Origin: Kalaharituber pfeilii
Lineage: Eukaryota; Ascomycota; Pezizomycetes; Pezizales; Pezizaceae
NCBI GenBank assembly: GCA_015179045.1
Contig: WHUZ01000098.1
Coordinates: 150,589-214,588 of the forward strand
Length of the DNA: 64,000 nt
Direction of reading: 5' to 3'
Of the stretch, positions 44,930-56,778 are shown piece by piece. The translations under genes were made by a program, and so were the position numbers. Under the pieces are notes generated by a model. That model did not search any database, had not been told where the DNA came from, and was given only the letters and a program-made list of their open reading frames with translations. How positions within the stretch are numbered: position 1 is the stretch's first letter; each line of letters opens with the position of its first letter.

Positions 44930-46983
44930 TCACTGCTGTAATTCTGCCACCGAATGTCGGGCCCCAGGCAACTCATGATACACCCGTGGGACATCCTCGT
45001 GCGGAAACTCCACCGGCTCAAAATTGACCGGCACGATATCCTGTGCCGGATTGTAAAACCCTGGCAGAGGCTGCACTTGGCGGGAAGCAAGCTCCTGGGG
45101 TACCACAGCCTCGAGTTCGGGCTTCCCACGGTACTCGGTTCCATCGGATTCCGCCCTGGCGCGCCTCTTGCTGCGCCGCCGGAGGTAAACAACCAAGAGG
45201 ATGAGTACTCCCAAAGCGATGAGACCCCCAAGGATGCTGCCTACGATCACGCCCACAGAGGGCACGGGATCCGGAGAGGGTTCGGGGACTTCAGTGGGCG
45301 TGCTGGTTGTAGTTGTCTGAGGTGCCAGGATTTCCTTGAGTGTAGGGTCAACGTGGGCTTGAGGCAATGTGAGGGTTGTTCCACCATTCTCGCTGCGGAG
45401 AGCCAGGTAAGTTAGTTCCAAAACACTTGGCCGCAATACAACCAAATAACAAGAATACTGGGGGCACGTACTCTCCTCCAACCACGTCATATACCACTTT
45501 CGGGACCTTATAGGGCACTTGATCATTACTAAACTCATATCTAGTCGTCCACTCTATTGCCTGCAAGTCAAACAACCTGACACCGTTATGCGGGTTACAC
45601 TGCTCCTCCGGGGCATCCCAGTCACGGCCCTGATATACCACCATATACCGGTTCTGCATGACAGCGCAGCGGTGCAAGTCTAGCTTCGTTGACCGCCCCA
45701 CAACGTCCATGCCGCCCATTGACACGGGGCCGATCCACGTGAACGATGGCAGGGACAGGATCCACATATCCCCGTGCACCGTTGGCCCGGTCTGTCCCCC
45801 GTACATGTAGATGTTGTGGCTCGAGTTGTCGCGCGCGCTGGCCGCCACGGCGCAGTGCCCGGTCCGCCCAGAATCACTGGGTGTGCTGTTGCCGTTGCTG
45901 GCGGGGGAGGTTTCCTGCGTGAACCACGTACTCGAGGCGATGTCGTAGACATTGATGGTATGGAGAGATGGCTGCGGTGCAGTGGTACATGCCATGGGTC
46001 AATGATCAATCTTGTATAATGCTAGTGGAGGAAGCTCTTTGGCCCACCTTGTCGTGAATAGTACTCTCCGACACCTCGCCCCCAATCAAAACCAACATGC
46101 CCTCCTTGCCCACTCCCCCAGGTATACCAACTCACCGCGCTCCAGTCCAGGCACTACCTCGCTGTTCACTGTGTTGACAATCTCGCCCACAGGCTTCTCT
46201 TTTCCGTGCATATCGAACCTGACCAGTGCCATTACTGGCACGCTCATATTCTTAGTCCCACCATAAACCCAGCCCACCTCGCCATCCTGATCCACCGCAA
46301 CCAACCCATCCTGAGGTGTCTCCTTCCCGAGTCCACTTTCCCAAGGCGGGCCCCACGCATGGCGGCTGAGGTCGAACCGCTGCACCTTGGTGTCTCCATC
46401 CGGCGGCCGCTCCTCCTCGGGTAGAATGTGCCCGGTGTCGTTGAAAAAGGTACCTCCTGACGTACCCGATCCGAACTGGTATAGCCCGTTAGCGTTGGCG
46501 AACAGCTGGGCCCGAGAGAGTATCGGCACATGCCGGTCCACGCGGAGCGCTTTGGTGATGTTATTTTGGGAGAGGTCGAGCGAGCGGGAGAAGTCCAGGA
46601 TGCGCAGGTGGCCATCTGTGGTGAAAGCTCTGTTGGCAACACGAAATTACATGTAGGCTTCGGGGGAAAGGGGAGGAAGGGAGGCCCATACTTCTGTAAG
46701 GGAGGCCCACACCTCCCATGAGCGGGCTGTGGTTGGACTGCAAGCGATTTTTCTCATCTACCAGGGCAATGTCGCCGCCCATCACGTACATCTTATGGCG
46801 ATGCACTGCGACTATATACGCAGACGTGTTGACACCACGAGGATTAGCACCTGCCGGCGAACGGACTATAACGATATTACAACGGTCATGGTACTCACTG
46901 CTGTGCCCCCATAGCCAACACAAATCCTTCTCCCAGTCGATGACGGTGGGCGAAATCAATTCATCATCCTGTAAATTGGACAT
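44930..46983 (-). CDS. Kelch-repeat single-pass membrane protein, one frameshift
   Basis: Exons 46983-46713, 46627-46048, 45971-45472 and 45392-44930 with GT-AG introns of 85, 76 and 79 nt. Kelch-type blades: YIVAVHRHKMYVMGGD, LYQFGSGTSGG, VGKEGMLVLIGGE, NIYMYGGQTG, MVVYQGRDW. One transmembrane helix follows (VGVIVGSILGGLIALGVLIL), then RRRSKRR and a tail of about 75 residues. The exons total 1,814 nt, one short of a multiple of 3: at 46116-46120 a G5 run needs one more G to link RGELVYL to GVGKEGML. This is a real frameshift or a homopolymer error. The N-terminus is uncertain; AVFLLYCTHSLSLRAAAVAE just upstream of the 46983 ATG looks like a signal peptide without a visible start. Likely a surface receptor-like protein. 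Confidence 0.78.
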
Positions 46984-49050
46984 CTCGGCGACAGCGGCTG
47001 CCCTCAGCGAAAGCGAGTGCGTACAGTAAAGCAGAAATACAGCAGATGAAGCTCTAGGAAATGCGGTTGACCGGAACGATTGTGTAGCAGTTGCTAGCTG
47101 GCTGCGGTCGCAGGGTCGGTATTACAAGGGGACTGATGCAGCTAGAAAGCGATCCGGTGCATATGTTCGTTTTCGGAAAAGTCTCGCAGCGTAGGGTTTG
47201 CAGAATTTTAAAGCACAAAGGAAAAGAAGAATGATACTGCGAAGTGGGTTGCGTTGGGCTGGGGAATTTCAAAAAATCAAAGGAACGGTTGTCATGCAGG
47301 TGGTGATCGCCACTGGACATCGAATCAAAAAAATTAATGAAGGCAGAGCTCGCATTCAGATGGGAACGCCAACCGGGCAGAACAGTGCTGATCCCATGTC
47401 GGCCAGGTGCCAACTGTATTTCGACGATTGGCGGATGCAGAGGGTGTGGCAATTAGGTCTAAATTGACAACTGTTCCCATTTCCCTGTTTGTAGCCCTTG
47501 TCAATTCTGGACGTTCCTAAGGTTCCCTATTTCATGTCACGTACCTGAAACTTCATGGTTCTGGTTGTTGAACAGACATCGGGGTTGTGCCTGTCGAGAT
47601 ACGCAAACTTCAAAGAACGCCAAGATACCCAAATTCCCATACAATATTTAGTCTCGTAACCAGTACAAAATTGTCATTTTGAGGTCAAATATCAGTGTCA
47701 GGAAATAAATAGCTCCACACAGAACCCACAACACAACGCAAAAAGTATTAAAAATATGAAATTAGATGGACTCAATATGTATTATCATAGCGAAATTCAA
47801 TAGCCCCAAAAACATTCACCTTGTATAGAACTACACTATTATTATGCAAGAGAGATTTAGGTAAAAAATGCTAGAATTTGCTACTGATTTATTCATATTG
47901 GTCCATATAAGCCGATTTTGTTGGTGCAAAATTTGAAATCAGGGCCAAAAGCCGTGTTAAGCCAGCTGTAGGCAACTATCTAGGCTTTTCACGCAATATT
48001 TATATTCTATAGGTGGAAATTGTGCCCAGGAGCGAACTCAGCTTGCTGAGGAGTGTATGGGTTGGTTACAAGCTGCCCAGTGTTTTTCGTCCCAATTCGG
48101 TCATATCGCCAAGAAATTCGGTCAAAATGCCAAGACCTGCCATCGGCTCAGACCTACTGTCGGCTATTATAGTACTATAGTTACAGGAATCGCGGCCACT
48201 CGTCGTAAGTACTGCTGGTTACGCCTCGCGCCGGATGGAACCCAGTCGCATTTGACATAGCTTGCGCCTAAGCTAAAGGGCTGAAGTGCCAAGTAGTCCA
48301 GCAACCTGAGCTCAACTTAACAATTATGACAGGTCTCTCTCGCCAGCATTAAATTTGATAGATTGTAATAATCCAACCTGGACCCCTCGCCCAAGACCCC
48401 CCAGCCCCGGTCCTATACTGGCAATCAACATACTACATGCCAGTACTCGTACACGTGCAGCTGACCTTGACCCCCTCGCAACTCGTCATACTCCTTCTAG
48501 CACTCCGGTATATATATATCCCTGCACCTGTAAGCTCGCTTAAGCAACATGGCCGCCAGCATCCCGGTCATCACTTAACAACCTGAACCCGAGAACCTGC
48601 CAGAATCTGCTAGAAGAACCCGGATCCCCAGAACCTGCCGGAAAGCCGTAGAACCAGCCGGAAAGCCCTAGAACCTGCTGGAAGACTCCGGAATCCACCA
48701 GCGACAGGTATCACCGAGCTCATTCCCGGATATTCCTGACGCTTCTACCTGCTTCCAGTCATTTCCTTGGCCTTCCATGTACTTCCAGTCGTTTCCTTGG
48801 TTTTCCATGTACTTCCAGTCGTTTCCTCGGTTTTCCATGTACTTCGTTTGTTTGTTTGCTCGTTTGCTTGTTTGCTTGGATTTGCCACCGAGGGCTTTCT
48901 ATAAAGAGGCCCTCCCCCCTCCTCTCTCTTGCCTCTCCACGCAACAACTTGTATTCTACCCAAGTTGTGTATTTAGCTTTCAAATATATCTACCTCTCGG
49001 TATCACATAGCTCCGACCGCCTCTGCCTCTGCCTCTGCCTCTGGAGGACA
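46984..49050. other. No supported gene; 30-bp tandem repeat
   Basis: 48762-48850 holds three copies of a 30-bp unit (TCGTTTCCTTGG TTTTCCATGTACTTCCAG type) followed by a GTTTGCTT run. 48890-49050 is pyrimidine-rich with four GCCTCT units. 47640-48010 is AT-rich. No domain-bearing ORF. Confidence 0.4.
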
Positions 49051-49055
49051 AGCTT

Positions 49056-49152
49056 TGGGGGATTTATGTAGTTGGTTAGTTTAAGACGTCCTTTATATGC
49101 TTCCCCCCAAGCATCAAGGGTTCGAATAGCGATAAACAGGTTTTTTTTTTTT
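49056..49152 (+). ncRNA. tRNA-like sequence, probably a pseudo-tRNA
   Basis: ATGTAGTTGGTTAG resembles a D-arm/A box, GGGTTCGAAT a T-arm/B box, spaced 51 nt apart, and a 12-nt T run (Pol III terminator) follows. The acceptor arms pair poorly and the anticodon arm is unclear, so it is not a functional tRNA as it stands. It could be the head of a tRNA-derived SINE. Confidence 0.25.
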
Positions 49153-49666
49153 AAAAAAAAAAAAAAAATGTAACTGCAGCTCCCGTAGACCTTCCGGTGA
49201 TATGTTTCGTGCTCCCAGCTATGGAACGACAGCTGCCATTATTGGACAACACGCTCCCAGGTCTCTCTAAGGGGTAGAAGATGAGTAAATTAATGAAATA
49301 ATAAGTAGGCGTATGAAATGAGTCCTTCGTCAATCCTCCAACTCTACCGATCCATCCATTCCAGCATTGCCATGAGGTTGTCCGTACTAGAGGCTTACGG
49401 GCTACATCAGTTTGACTTGATGTTCTTAGTTTGTCAATTGTGTTACTATTCGCTTTCAATTGTAGCAGCTTTGGTCTTCACTATAGTTACATGCGAGTAC
49501 CGTAATGTTTAGATGTTCTGGTTCCCTCAGGAAGTCGGTCCGCTCCGAGCGGACTATTCTGCGGGAGAACTGTATGGACTTCCTCACCGCTTGTGAGCTC
49601 CGTTTGTCGGCGCGAGAGTCAGCGATGCCATGGCTCAGAAATTGGGGAGTGAGCTTGTAATTCATA

Positions 49667-50399
49667 TTTTTTTTTTTTTTTTTTTTTTTTTCTTTTTTTT
49701 TTCATTAATCGCGTGCCGCCCTATGGGCTATGGCGATGTTTAGATACATGGAGTAGATAAATAAAATTAAACACCCCCCCATCTATTCTTCTCGTGCCCA
49801 TTCCAGAATCTCCCGTACGTTTATTCCTTTATCGATCTGTCTTATTCCTTCCGCCCCCCCGCATTTCCTAGCCCACGCCTTGCAGTCTTTCCGAACATGT
49901 TCCCAGTTTTCCGGGGCTTCCCCGCACCATCGGCATTCCGGCGACTCGGCTCTTCCTACGTGGTGTCTCCATTCTTTCAATCCCTTGTTTCCTAGCACCC
50001 CCGCCAGCGTCGAGAGATACCACCTCCGGCCTGCAATTTGTAAGGGTCGGTAGTTCAGGTCTGCTTGATTTCTCTCCGTGGCTCGCAGTGCCTTATAGTC
50101 TTGTCTCAGACCCGCTTCTGTTACGGTTTCGTCTTCGTATTGTAATGCTGTGCCGACTTTGGCCGCCCGGTCCGCCTCCGTATTCCCTTTCACCCCCTTG
50201 TGGCTTTTAACCCATATCACCGCCAGGTCTAGGTCCCCTCTCGCTACCCGATTCTCCCATCTCTTCCTGACCAAGGCGGATGCGCCGTCCACCGTCGGGT
50301 TTCCCCTTCCTATTCTCCAAAGTCTTGCTATTGCCGTTTGTGAGTCGGTGACGATCAGCAGCTCGCCTTGTTGTTCCATCGCTTCGCTTATTGCTATCG
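49667..50399 (-). mobile_element. LINE-A, 5'-truncated copy with the ORF2 3' end
   Basis: TSD TTGTAATTCATA (49655-49666, 50400-50411). The 733-bp insert holds the RNase H end of ORF2, a short 3' UTR, tail A (stem ATCGC/GCGAT) and a long poly(A) broken by one C. It shows that tail A belongs to a LINE with ORF2. Confidence 0.92.
49783..50379 (-). pseudogene. LINE-A ORF2 C-terminus: RNase H and zinc knuckle
   Basis: 198 open codons. LLIVTDSQTAIARL and WVKSHKGVKGNTEADRAAK are RNase H motifs with the catalytic D and the NTEAD block; the first motif strand is cut off. A zinc-knuckle-like CRWCGEAPENWEHVRKDC follows. This matches the C-terminus of Tad-type LINE polyproteins, which have an RNase H domain. 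5'-truncated, so not functional. Confidence 0.88.
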
Positions 50400-50581
50400 T
50401 TGTAATTCATAGGGAATCCCCTACGTACATGGTTTACCACTAATTACATTTGTTTCTTCTGTACTAACAAGTGCATTGCTGCTTCCTCCACAGACTTGTC
50501 CTGGATTGAGGCAATATGGATGATATTATATGGAGCATGACATTGAGTAGAGCATTTCTGGCGGTTTTAAGCACTGGCATC

Positions 50582-50623
50582 TTTTTTTTTTTTTTTTTTT
50601 AATATCATTAATCGCTGGCCGTC
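50582..50623 (-). mobile_element. Micro-retroposon, tail A (about 23 nt + poly(A))
   Basis: TSD GCACTGGCATC (50571-50581, 50624-50634). The insert is T19, AATATCATTAATCGCTGGCC, GTC. Confidence 0.88.
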
Positions 50624-50804
50624 GCACTGGCATCGCCGGGTATGAGATTGTCACTCGCAAGTGTATGATAAGCGGTGAGAGTTATGAGCGGCCTCATGTA
50701 AAGCCATTTCAAGCATATCCTGTTTAGGTGACAAATCTGTTGTACGACGGATTCCTGACAGGATCCCATGTATTTAAATTTAGTTATTTTTCCCTTTAAT
50801 AAAC

Positions 50805-50841
50805 CCTCGCCATAGCCCATAGGGCGGCACGCGAGTACTGA

Positions 50842-50880
<39 letters not shown>
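50805..50880 (+). mobile_element. Tail A insertion with a poly(A) of about 38 nt
   Basis: CCTCGCCATAGCCCATAGGG, CGGCACGCGAGTACTGAC, A38. No clear TSD. Confidence 0.75.
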
Positions 50881-50884
<4 letters not shown>

Positions 50885-50935
50885 GGACCAGAAGATATAT
50901 GTAGAGAAAAAAGAAATGACAACCCCGGCCAAACT

Positions 50936-51890
50936 TCAGAAAATAGCTCGTAACTTTCCGGCAGCCCCTGCATGATTACATCGTCGACAAAACAAGTAAT
51001 AATTCCATCCATTTAGCTGGTTTGCGTGTGTGGGACCGTTTTCTCCAAGCTTGAAAGATTTCAAACACCACTTGCACCTATATGTATATGTTTCCCTGGT
51101 GCCCAAGATACGATCGGCTCCGAGTACCGCTAGTTCTCTTCCGTTTTCCTCCACACTCACCCCGATTTCTGTGTCCATGTAGTTACAGCCTGGGCACTTT
51201 ATACTCATCACTCCTTTATACGAGCAGTGGTCACAACGTCTGTACAAAGCATGATTGGAGTTCCCTACTGTAGAGAACTGTAAGCTCTTTGAGGTGGCAG
51301 TTTTCTCATTACCTTCATTCAAGTTTGTGCTCCATGGGGGTGTAGCAGTTCCCCGTGACAATGTGACCAGAGCCCTGGCAAAATCTGCACAATGTAGAAG
51401 TAGAGCCCCAAACTCAGTCCTTTCTCTGAGAATATCCAGTGACCATGAAGCATATTGGGCAAAGTACCTCAACAGTCTTTGAGGATCGGAGTGTTGAAGC
51501 GGTCTGCAAGCACGTAGACCTTGCTGTGTCTAAGTAGTGCTGAAGCAGTGTCGGGAAGTGGACTGTATAACAATTAGCACATATCTCGCACTAGGTACAA
51601 CATGCGCTCACGTCGCATAATCCTTCGTATAAGCCCACTCCAGGAACGCCTTGATTGTTGGCTCATCTACCTCACTCAATTCTATAACACCCTTCAGGCC
51701 CTCCTTCATGTCGTTATTCACATGCTTATCCAGCTCTGGAGACAAGGATGCTAGCAATTTCTTATGCACGTAAAATTCAGGCTTCTCTTGTGGTGAATCG
51801 CCCCCAGCATTGCTATTATCCTTACCATTCGGGTCTTTCAGTACAATCTTAAAGAAGGAGGATCGCAGGTATTCGAGAGTTGGGCTATGA
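50936..51890 (-). pseudogene. BTB/POZ-domain protein with a CxxC-rich C-terminus, apparent frameshift
   Basis: Exon 51890-51612 encodes FYVHKKLLASLSPELDKHV, MKEGLKGVIELSEVDEP and FLEWAYTKDYA, a BTB core; intron 51563-51611 (49 nt, GTGAGC..ACAG) joins to ALLRHSKVYVLADRFNTPIL. A TGA at 51471-51469 follows at once, while the next frame continues LLRYFAQYASWSLDIL...FGALLLHCADFARALV, then four CxxC pairs (CDHC, CPGC, CKWC, CRRC) to 50936. A one-base slip near 51478 would link them. BTB proteins often act as Cullin-3 adaptors. The start lies upstream of 51890, probably in another exon. Confidence 0.65.
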
Positions 51891-52149
51891 CATGCTTTTT
51901 AGTTGAGTCCACATCGGGACTGCAGTTCATATTTATAGCTATGGGTCATACGCACTCCATAATATGTATTACACAGTTTGCTGCTGCTAGACAATATATG
52001 TGGGCCTTGAAGGGCAGCGGTGCGAGGCTTGTAATGCGTGTGTGTACGTACTGGGATGGACGTGCGACAGAGAAGTGGGATCAGCAATGTAGCGCTGTGA
52101 GGTCGTCGTACCCTTTTCTTCTCTTTGCAGTAGGTGAGCAGAGCGGGTA

Positions 52150-52373
52150 GGCTAGAAGAGGGGAGGGGGAGAGGTGGAGAGATATAGGGGAGCCTCCCTG
52201 ATGCAGAAACCAGAGGAACCGTCCGGAAGTTTCTGGAGGCAGGTTTTTAGAAGGGGCGGAACGGGGATGTGTATATAGAAATTTCTTTGTTAAGCCTGTC
52301 TCCGGGCTTTGAGGGCTTGCCCAGGGACCCTGCCATGGCTTGGCGCTGCAAGCGGATGTTAAAAAAAAAAAAA
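52150..52373 (+). mobile_element. SINE-B retroposon
   Basis: 224 bp, 10-bp TSD AGAGCGGGTA (52140-52149, 52374-52383). Contains TATAGGGGAGCCTCCCTGA, the CCTGTCTCCGGGC block and tail B, but the last part before poly(A) is shortened (GCGGATGTT). Confidence 0.88.
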
Positions 52374-52383
52374 AGAGCGGGTA

Positions 52384-53215
52384 TCATAGGTTGTGTCTAG
52401 TCGAGATTGTAACGTGCCCGAAGTGGTAACGATCTGCCCCCCTGTAACGATCCACTCTCTTGGCACTCCTTGTCATATATTCCTTGCTCTACTGCTTATT
52501 TTGGATATATTGCAACTATGGAAATTGCATAGCATTATACCAATTTGACATCGCTGAATCAGAATTTGCCATCATAATAAGGAAAAAATCAAAATTCCAA
52601 TATTTACTACCAAATTCATCATTATTCACCTAATTTGAGTTTTCTTTATATATAGCATAGCTCAATATCCTCGAAATCAGGAAAATAATATAGAAAACTA
52701 GTGATACTCATCTATGTAGTACTAGTCTTTTTATTAAAAGTCAGTAATTGTATATAGAGATGATATAGGATGCAGTGCACCTTCAAATATATAGAAGTAG
52801 TTTATATTCTCATGCTAATCTCTATACCTTAATCTGATCTTTAGTGTCCCTAGACTCCTCAAGTGATTCAGGAATACCGGGACTTGAAGTAGTAGTAGTT
52901 GAAGTACTAGAGGTGGTAACAGTAACTCCTTCTGAGGTGCCAGGTATGACAGAAGAGACCTGTGGCTCAAATCTGCTGCTGGAACCTTCTTCTACCCACC
53001 CCCCCTTCTAGTATTCAGACCCTGCTATCTCATGAACTAAAGATCTTTCCCAGTCCCAGCCTTGCATGTGAGTTCCTCCATAGTGTCCTTTTGTAGATTA
53101 CTCAGCTGTAGCCATCTCTCTCTATTTTCGTTCTTCTTTTGCCTTACTTTTGGAAATTTGAAAATAACCAAATATTATGCTTATCAAAAACTCGGATGGT
53201 CTTTTCGGAATGTCT
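52384..53215. other. No supported gene
   Basis: AT-rich DNA, GTAACGAT-containing near 52420-52460. No domain-bearing ORF or repeat boundary. Confidence 0.35.
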
Positions 53216-53242
53216 CTGTCCAGTCACTTTCGGACTGGACAG
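53216..53242. repeat. Perfect 10-bp hairpin
   Basis: CTGTCCAGTC (53216-53225), a 7-nt spacer, GACTGGACAG (53233-53242). It lies 30 bp left of the mariner MITE. No T run follows, so it is not a typical terminator. Confidence 0.6.
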
Positions 53243-53272
53243 AAGCTAGGCTAAGTGACGCTAAGCTATATA

Positions 53273-53584
53273 CAGTGTGTAGGCAAAAGTCTTTGGCATT
53301 ATGCAGTACAAGGGAAAGCAAGACGTGCATTTGAGCGGACCCCCCTTGCATCTCTTTTTTCAGTACTGTTCGAAAAATCACTGAAAAATGAATGAGGTAG
53401 CTGAAGGATTGCAAAAAATATTAGAGCACATGAATGGGCATCATAGAATCTAAATCCTGTCCCAGAATTCAAAAAGGGGTGCTTTTGGTTGGGTTGTTGT
53501 GTTTTCTCAGGGGGAGTCCTCTTGGATGCATGCCGTGATTCCAAGGCCTGGTAAAACGCTTTTCCTTATATTGCCTACGCACTG
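53273..53584. mobile_element. Mariner-type MITE with TA target duplication
   Basis: 312 bp. Ends CAGTGTGTAGGCAA and TTGCCTACGCACTG (one mismatch) sit inside TA (53271-53272, 53585-53586). No transposase. Confidence 0.82.
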
Positions 53585-53959
53585 TATCTAAAGCGGCCGT
53601 TAGTCTACTAGTACATACAAACTGCTATAGCCTGCTGGCGCTGGGCTCAAGGAAGTCGCAGGTCACGAGGTTATACAGTAAGCGAATACTGGGAATGAGG
53701 GTAATTAGTTTAAAGAGTCTGCTACTCTCTAAGTTAATTTGAACTTACCATCTTTAAGACCCTTAATAGCCTCCTGATTTTTTGCTTCTTAATCTTTTGC
53801 TCTGGCTGGGTTCTATAGAACTCTGAGAATAATTGTTGTTGCGTTGCTGTGCCCTACAATGCCCCGCAACCATAGTATGTAGAACATAGTATGTATACCC
53901 ATAAATACAATTATCGCTTCCTGGGGCAGCAGGAGGCAGAATGTGCATGTTGTTTTTGT

Positions 53960-53997
53960 GGCACGCGAGTAATGAAATAAAAAAAAAAAAAAAAAAA
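53960..53997 (+). mobile_element. Micro-retroposon, tail A (19 nt + poly(A))
   Basis: TSD ATGTTGTTTTTGT (53947-53959, 53998-54010). Insert GGCACGCGAGTAATGAAAT plus A19: only the 3' arm of the hairpin. Confidence 0.9.
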
Positions 53998-54010
53998 ATG
54001 TTGTTTTTGT

Positions 54011-55312
54011 TCACGTGCACCGAACTCGATGTTTATAGTACAGTAGTACAATACAGGTAATAGAGTAGGGGGATGGAGGCCCCACGAAAAGGCATAAGCC
54101 TGCATCACATATCCAATGTTTTGCAGCGGATAAAGATTGATGGAACTCTTTTTTTCCCTTCCCAAGAGGCTAAGCCAGTGGGTCAGGCACTGGTTATTTT
54201 GCGTTCCTATATAACCACTGCTCTGATTCGTCGAAGTTACCAGTCCCTTTTCAACAATCTTATTGGACTGGTCTACTGGGCATGATCTTCTTTATTGGGC
54301 CAATCTGTCTCGTCTGGGTAGGACTTGTGATAGGAATTGAAGTAAATAAACCTAGGTACCTACCACCACCTATGCTGTTCTCAATTCATTACAGTTATAC
54401 ATTAGCTCCCAACGACAAGCTAAACTTCTCCATCCGAGTTCGGGAGTAGTAAGCCTTCCTCTGGGTGAGCTTCTCGGTTGCCTTGCCATAGCCCTTAGGG
54501 CGGCATGCTAGTACTGACAAAAAAAAAAAAAAAAAAAAAAAATCTAATCATACGGAGTCGCGGCATTCCAATTCGTCGTTTCTAATTCGAAAGGATGTTG
54601 AACAATGGTCTGCCCCAGCAGGGTGTGAGAATTGAACCTGGGCCCCCAATCTTTTATACTTCGCCATGGCCACTTGCTGTAACCTTTGGGACCAGTGACA
54701 ACAGACGAATGACTCCGGGTCAGTTCAGATAAGTAGACACCGCCATATACTCGTACGTGCCGCCCCTCAGACTACTGTCAGACAGCCCTCTCCTATGCAC
54801 GCCACTCAGCAGCTGCTTCGCCAACCTCTCTCATTGCCTCTTCTACAGCCTCTCTCATTGCCTCTTCTACAGCAGCTTTCACTTTTAACTCATTCATCCT
54901 GTTGGGCTATGACAACGAGCGGTTACCATATGTCAGAGAACGCTATGTACATACATCGTTTCACCTCCACCTTAAATACGAGTCGAGCTCACGCTCCAGC
55001 TCGGCTCGAGCTAGCTCGTGCCGCTCAGTACTAAATTGGCTTCTCTGTCGACTGTACGCCGCATTCATATTGCCACCTCATAATTGTATAGGTTTCAGTT
55101 CCCACTGACCTTTCATATTCTTTGCTCCCGCAATATTTTCGAACCGACCAGAGCAAATGAAATTTACGTTACTCAAAATTTATGAGCCAAAGCACAGTCA
55201 TACAAGTGAAATTTCTCACTGGTGATATTGGCAGGGCATAGAGAGAAGATCCGTTGTGCGGAGTAGATGTATGTTGCCGAATAGAGTATGTAGGCTGGGA
55301 GGACTGTAAGTG

Positions 55313-55315
<3 letters not shown>
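54011..55315. other. No supported gene; tail A and MITE fragments
   Basis: 54483-54541 is a tail A (GCCATAGCCCTTAGGGCGGC, A23) without a clear TSD. 54830-54880 repeats CTCTCATTGCCTCTTCTACAG. 54978-55029 is the right end of a hAT MITE (CTCGAGCTAGCTCGTGCCGC). Confidence 0.55.
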
Positions 55316-55343
<28 letters not shown>

Positions 55344-55388
55344 GGTATCACATAACCCTGCTGCAGCTGTTCGCCATGTCAGGGCAAG
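55316..55388 (-). mobile_element. Micro-retroposon, tail B
   Basis: TSD TGTAAGTGGGT (55305-55315, 55389-55399). T28, GGTATCACATAACCCTGC, GTTCGCCATGTCAGGGC. 5' end at the hairpin base. Confidence 0.88.
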
Positions 55389-55559
55389 TGTAAGTGGGTG
55401 AGACTATGTGATAATAACTACAAGTGGACATTGGCGTGAGTGCACCGTGGATAGGCTGCACCCGGTGGGCTGCAGGTGTTCTCCAAGGCAACCAGGGCGG
55501 AACCAGGTGGACCGCGGCTGAACCATCCAGTCCGCGCCTTGCCAGTTGCCCATAGCTTA

Positions 55560-55648
55560 AGCCTGTCTCCGGCTTGCCCAGGGACCCTGCCATGGCTTGG
55601 CGCTGCAAGCGGGGTTACGTGATTTATAAAAAAAAAAAAAAAAAAAAA
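55560..55648 (+). mobile_element. Short tail B retroposon
   Basis: Imperfect TSD GTTGCCCATAGCTT / GTTGCTCATAGCCTT. The insert begins at AAGCCTGTCTCC, as at 36097, and lacks 10 bp of the stem-loop region (CGGCTTGCCC). Confidence 0.82.
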
Positions 55649-55663
55649 GTTGCTCATAGCCTT

Positions 55664-56175
55664 CAGACCATGACAATGACACTGCGACCGTAGAAAATCC
55701 AGGATGACAATTCCGTAGTAAAATTGTTTCCACAATTTTTACGTATTTTCTACGGTTCTTACGTATGCGACTGGAGCAAACTATTTTGAACCTCACTATT
55801 CAGTTTTCTTTCGTTTGACATTAATCTCATTGAATTAGGATATGCTCTCCAGACTGCAATGCTTGTTGGAACGCCGATTTTGACATCTTACAAATTTTGA
55901 AAGTTTGGCATTAGTTTTGTAACCAGTTAACAGACTTCCCGCTTCCAAACGAGCGAGTAAACACTAGTGTATGAAGAACAGTAGTCTAATTGCATTGTAT
56001 GGGACAGCCTATATGAATTCTCTGGCTACCAATTATCGCCTTGGCATAGGCACAAAGTACTCACATTCAGTGCTTAAGGTGCTAACCGCCCTTTGTGAGT
56101 ACACTTGACTTCTCCGCCTGTGATTACTTCGGAGCGTAGGAAGTTACCCATATTTTTTGTACTACAGTGGGGATC
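55664..56175. other. No feature recognised
   Basis: Includes an imperfect repeat around TTTTTACGTATTTTCTACGG / TTCTTACGTATGCG. No ORF with a domain. Confidence 0.3.
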
Positions 56176-56226
56176 TTTTTCTTTTTATTTCATTACTTGC
56201 ATGCCGCCTTATAGGCTATGGCGAGG
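56176..56226 (-). mobile_element. Micro-retroposon, tail A (40 nt, interrupted poly(A))
   Basis: TSD TACAGTGGGGATC (56163-56175, 56227-56239). 5' end at the hairpin base. Confidence 0.92.
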
Positions 56227-56612
56227 TACAGTGGGGATCGCTGGAGCTCACCCTTTTAGAAGGGAGCCTACTTTAACAACCAACCCGGAACCACTACTCA
56301 AGAGCTTCCAGCTCCGGTCCTGTACTGGCAATCGACTTACGATATGCCCAGACTTGTACTTGTGCAGCTGGTTTTGACGCCCCAACAAGTTATCGCACTC
56401 CTCCTCACTTGCTACTACCTGTCCCACTACCTGTGACATGGACCACCTGTGTAATGCGACTGCCAGCATCCCAGCTGCTGCACAGGGGCCACCACGAACA
56501 AAGGATGAACTGGAAGGCCCTAGAACCCAAACAGTGATATTGATAACTCCACTGACCCCTGCCCTGTGCCACGGCCAAGCGCCCTACAGCCTCCACACAC
56601 CAAGCCACGATC

Positions 56613-56778
56613 CCTTAAGATGCGACGGTTTTGACAAGTGATACGAGATGTGAAAGAGTTGACGGGGATCTAAATCTGTTTCTGACTTAATTTCACTTCA
56701 TTTTCATTATGTACCTAGCCTCGCCATAGCCCATAGGGCGGCACGCGAGTAATGATATAAAGGAAAAAAAAAAAAAAA
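56613..56778 (+). mobile_element. LINE-A 3' UTR insertion, 166 bp
   Basis: TSD AAGCCACGATC / AAGCCACGACC (56602-56612, 56779-56789). Tail A and poly(A) preceded by about 105 bp of 3' UTR. Confidence 0.8.
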
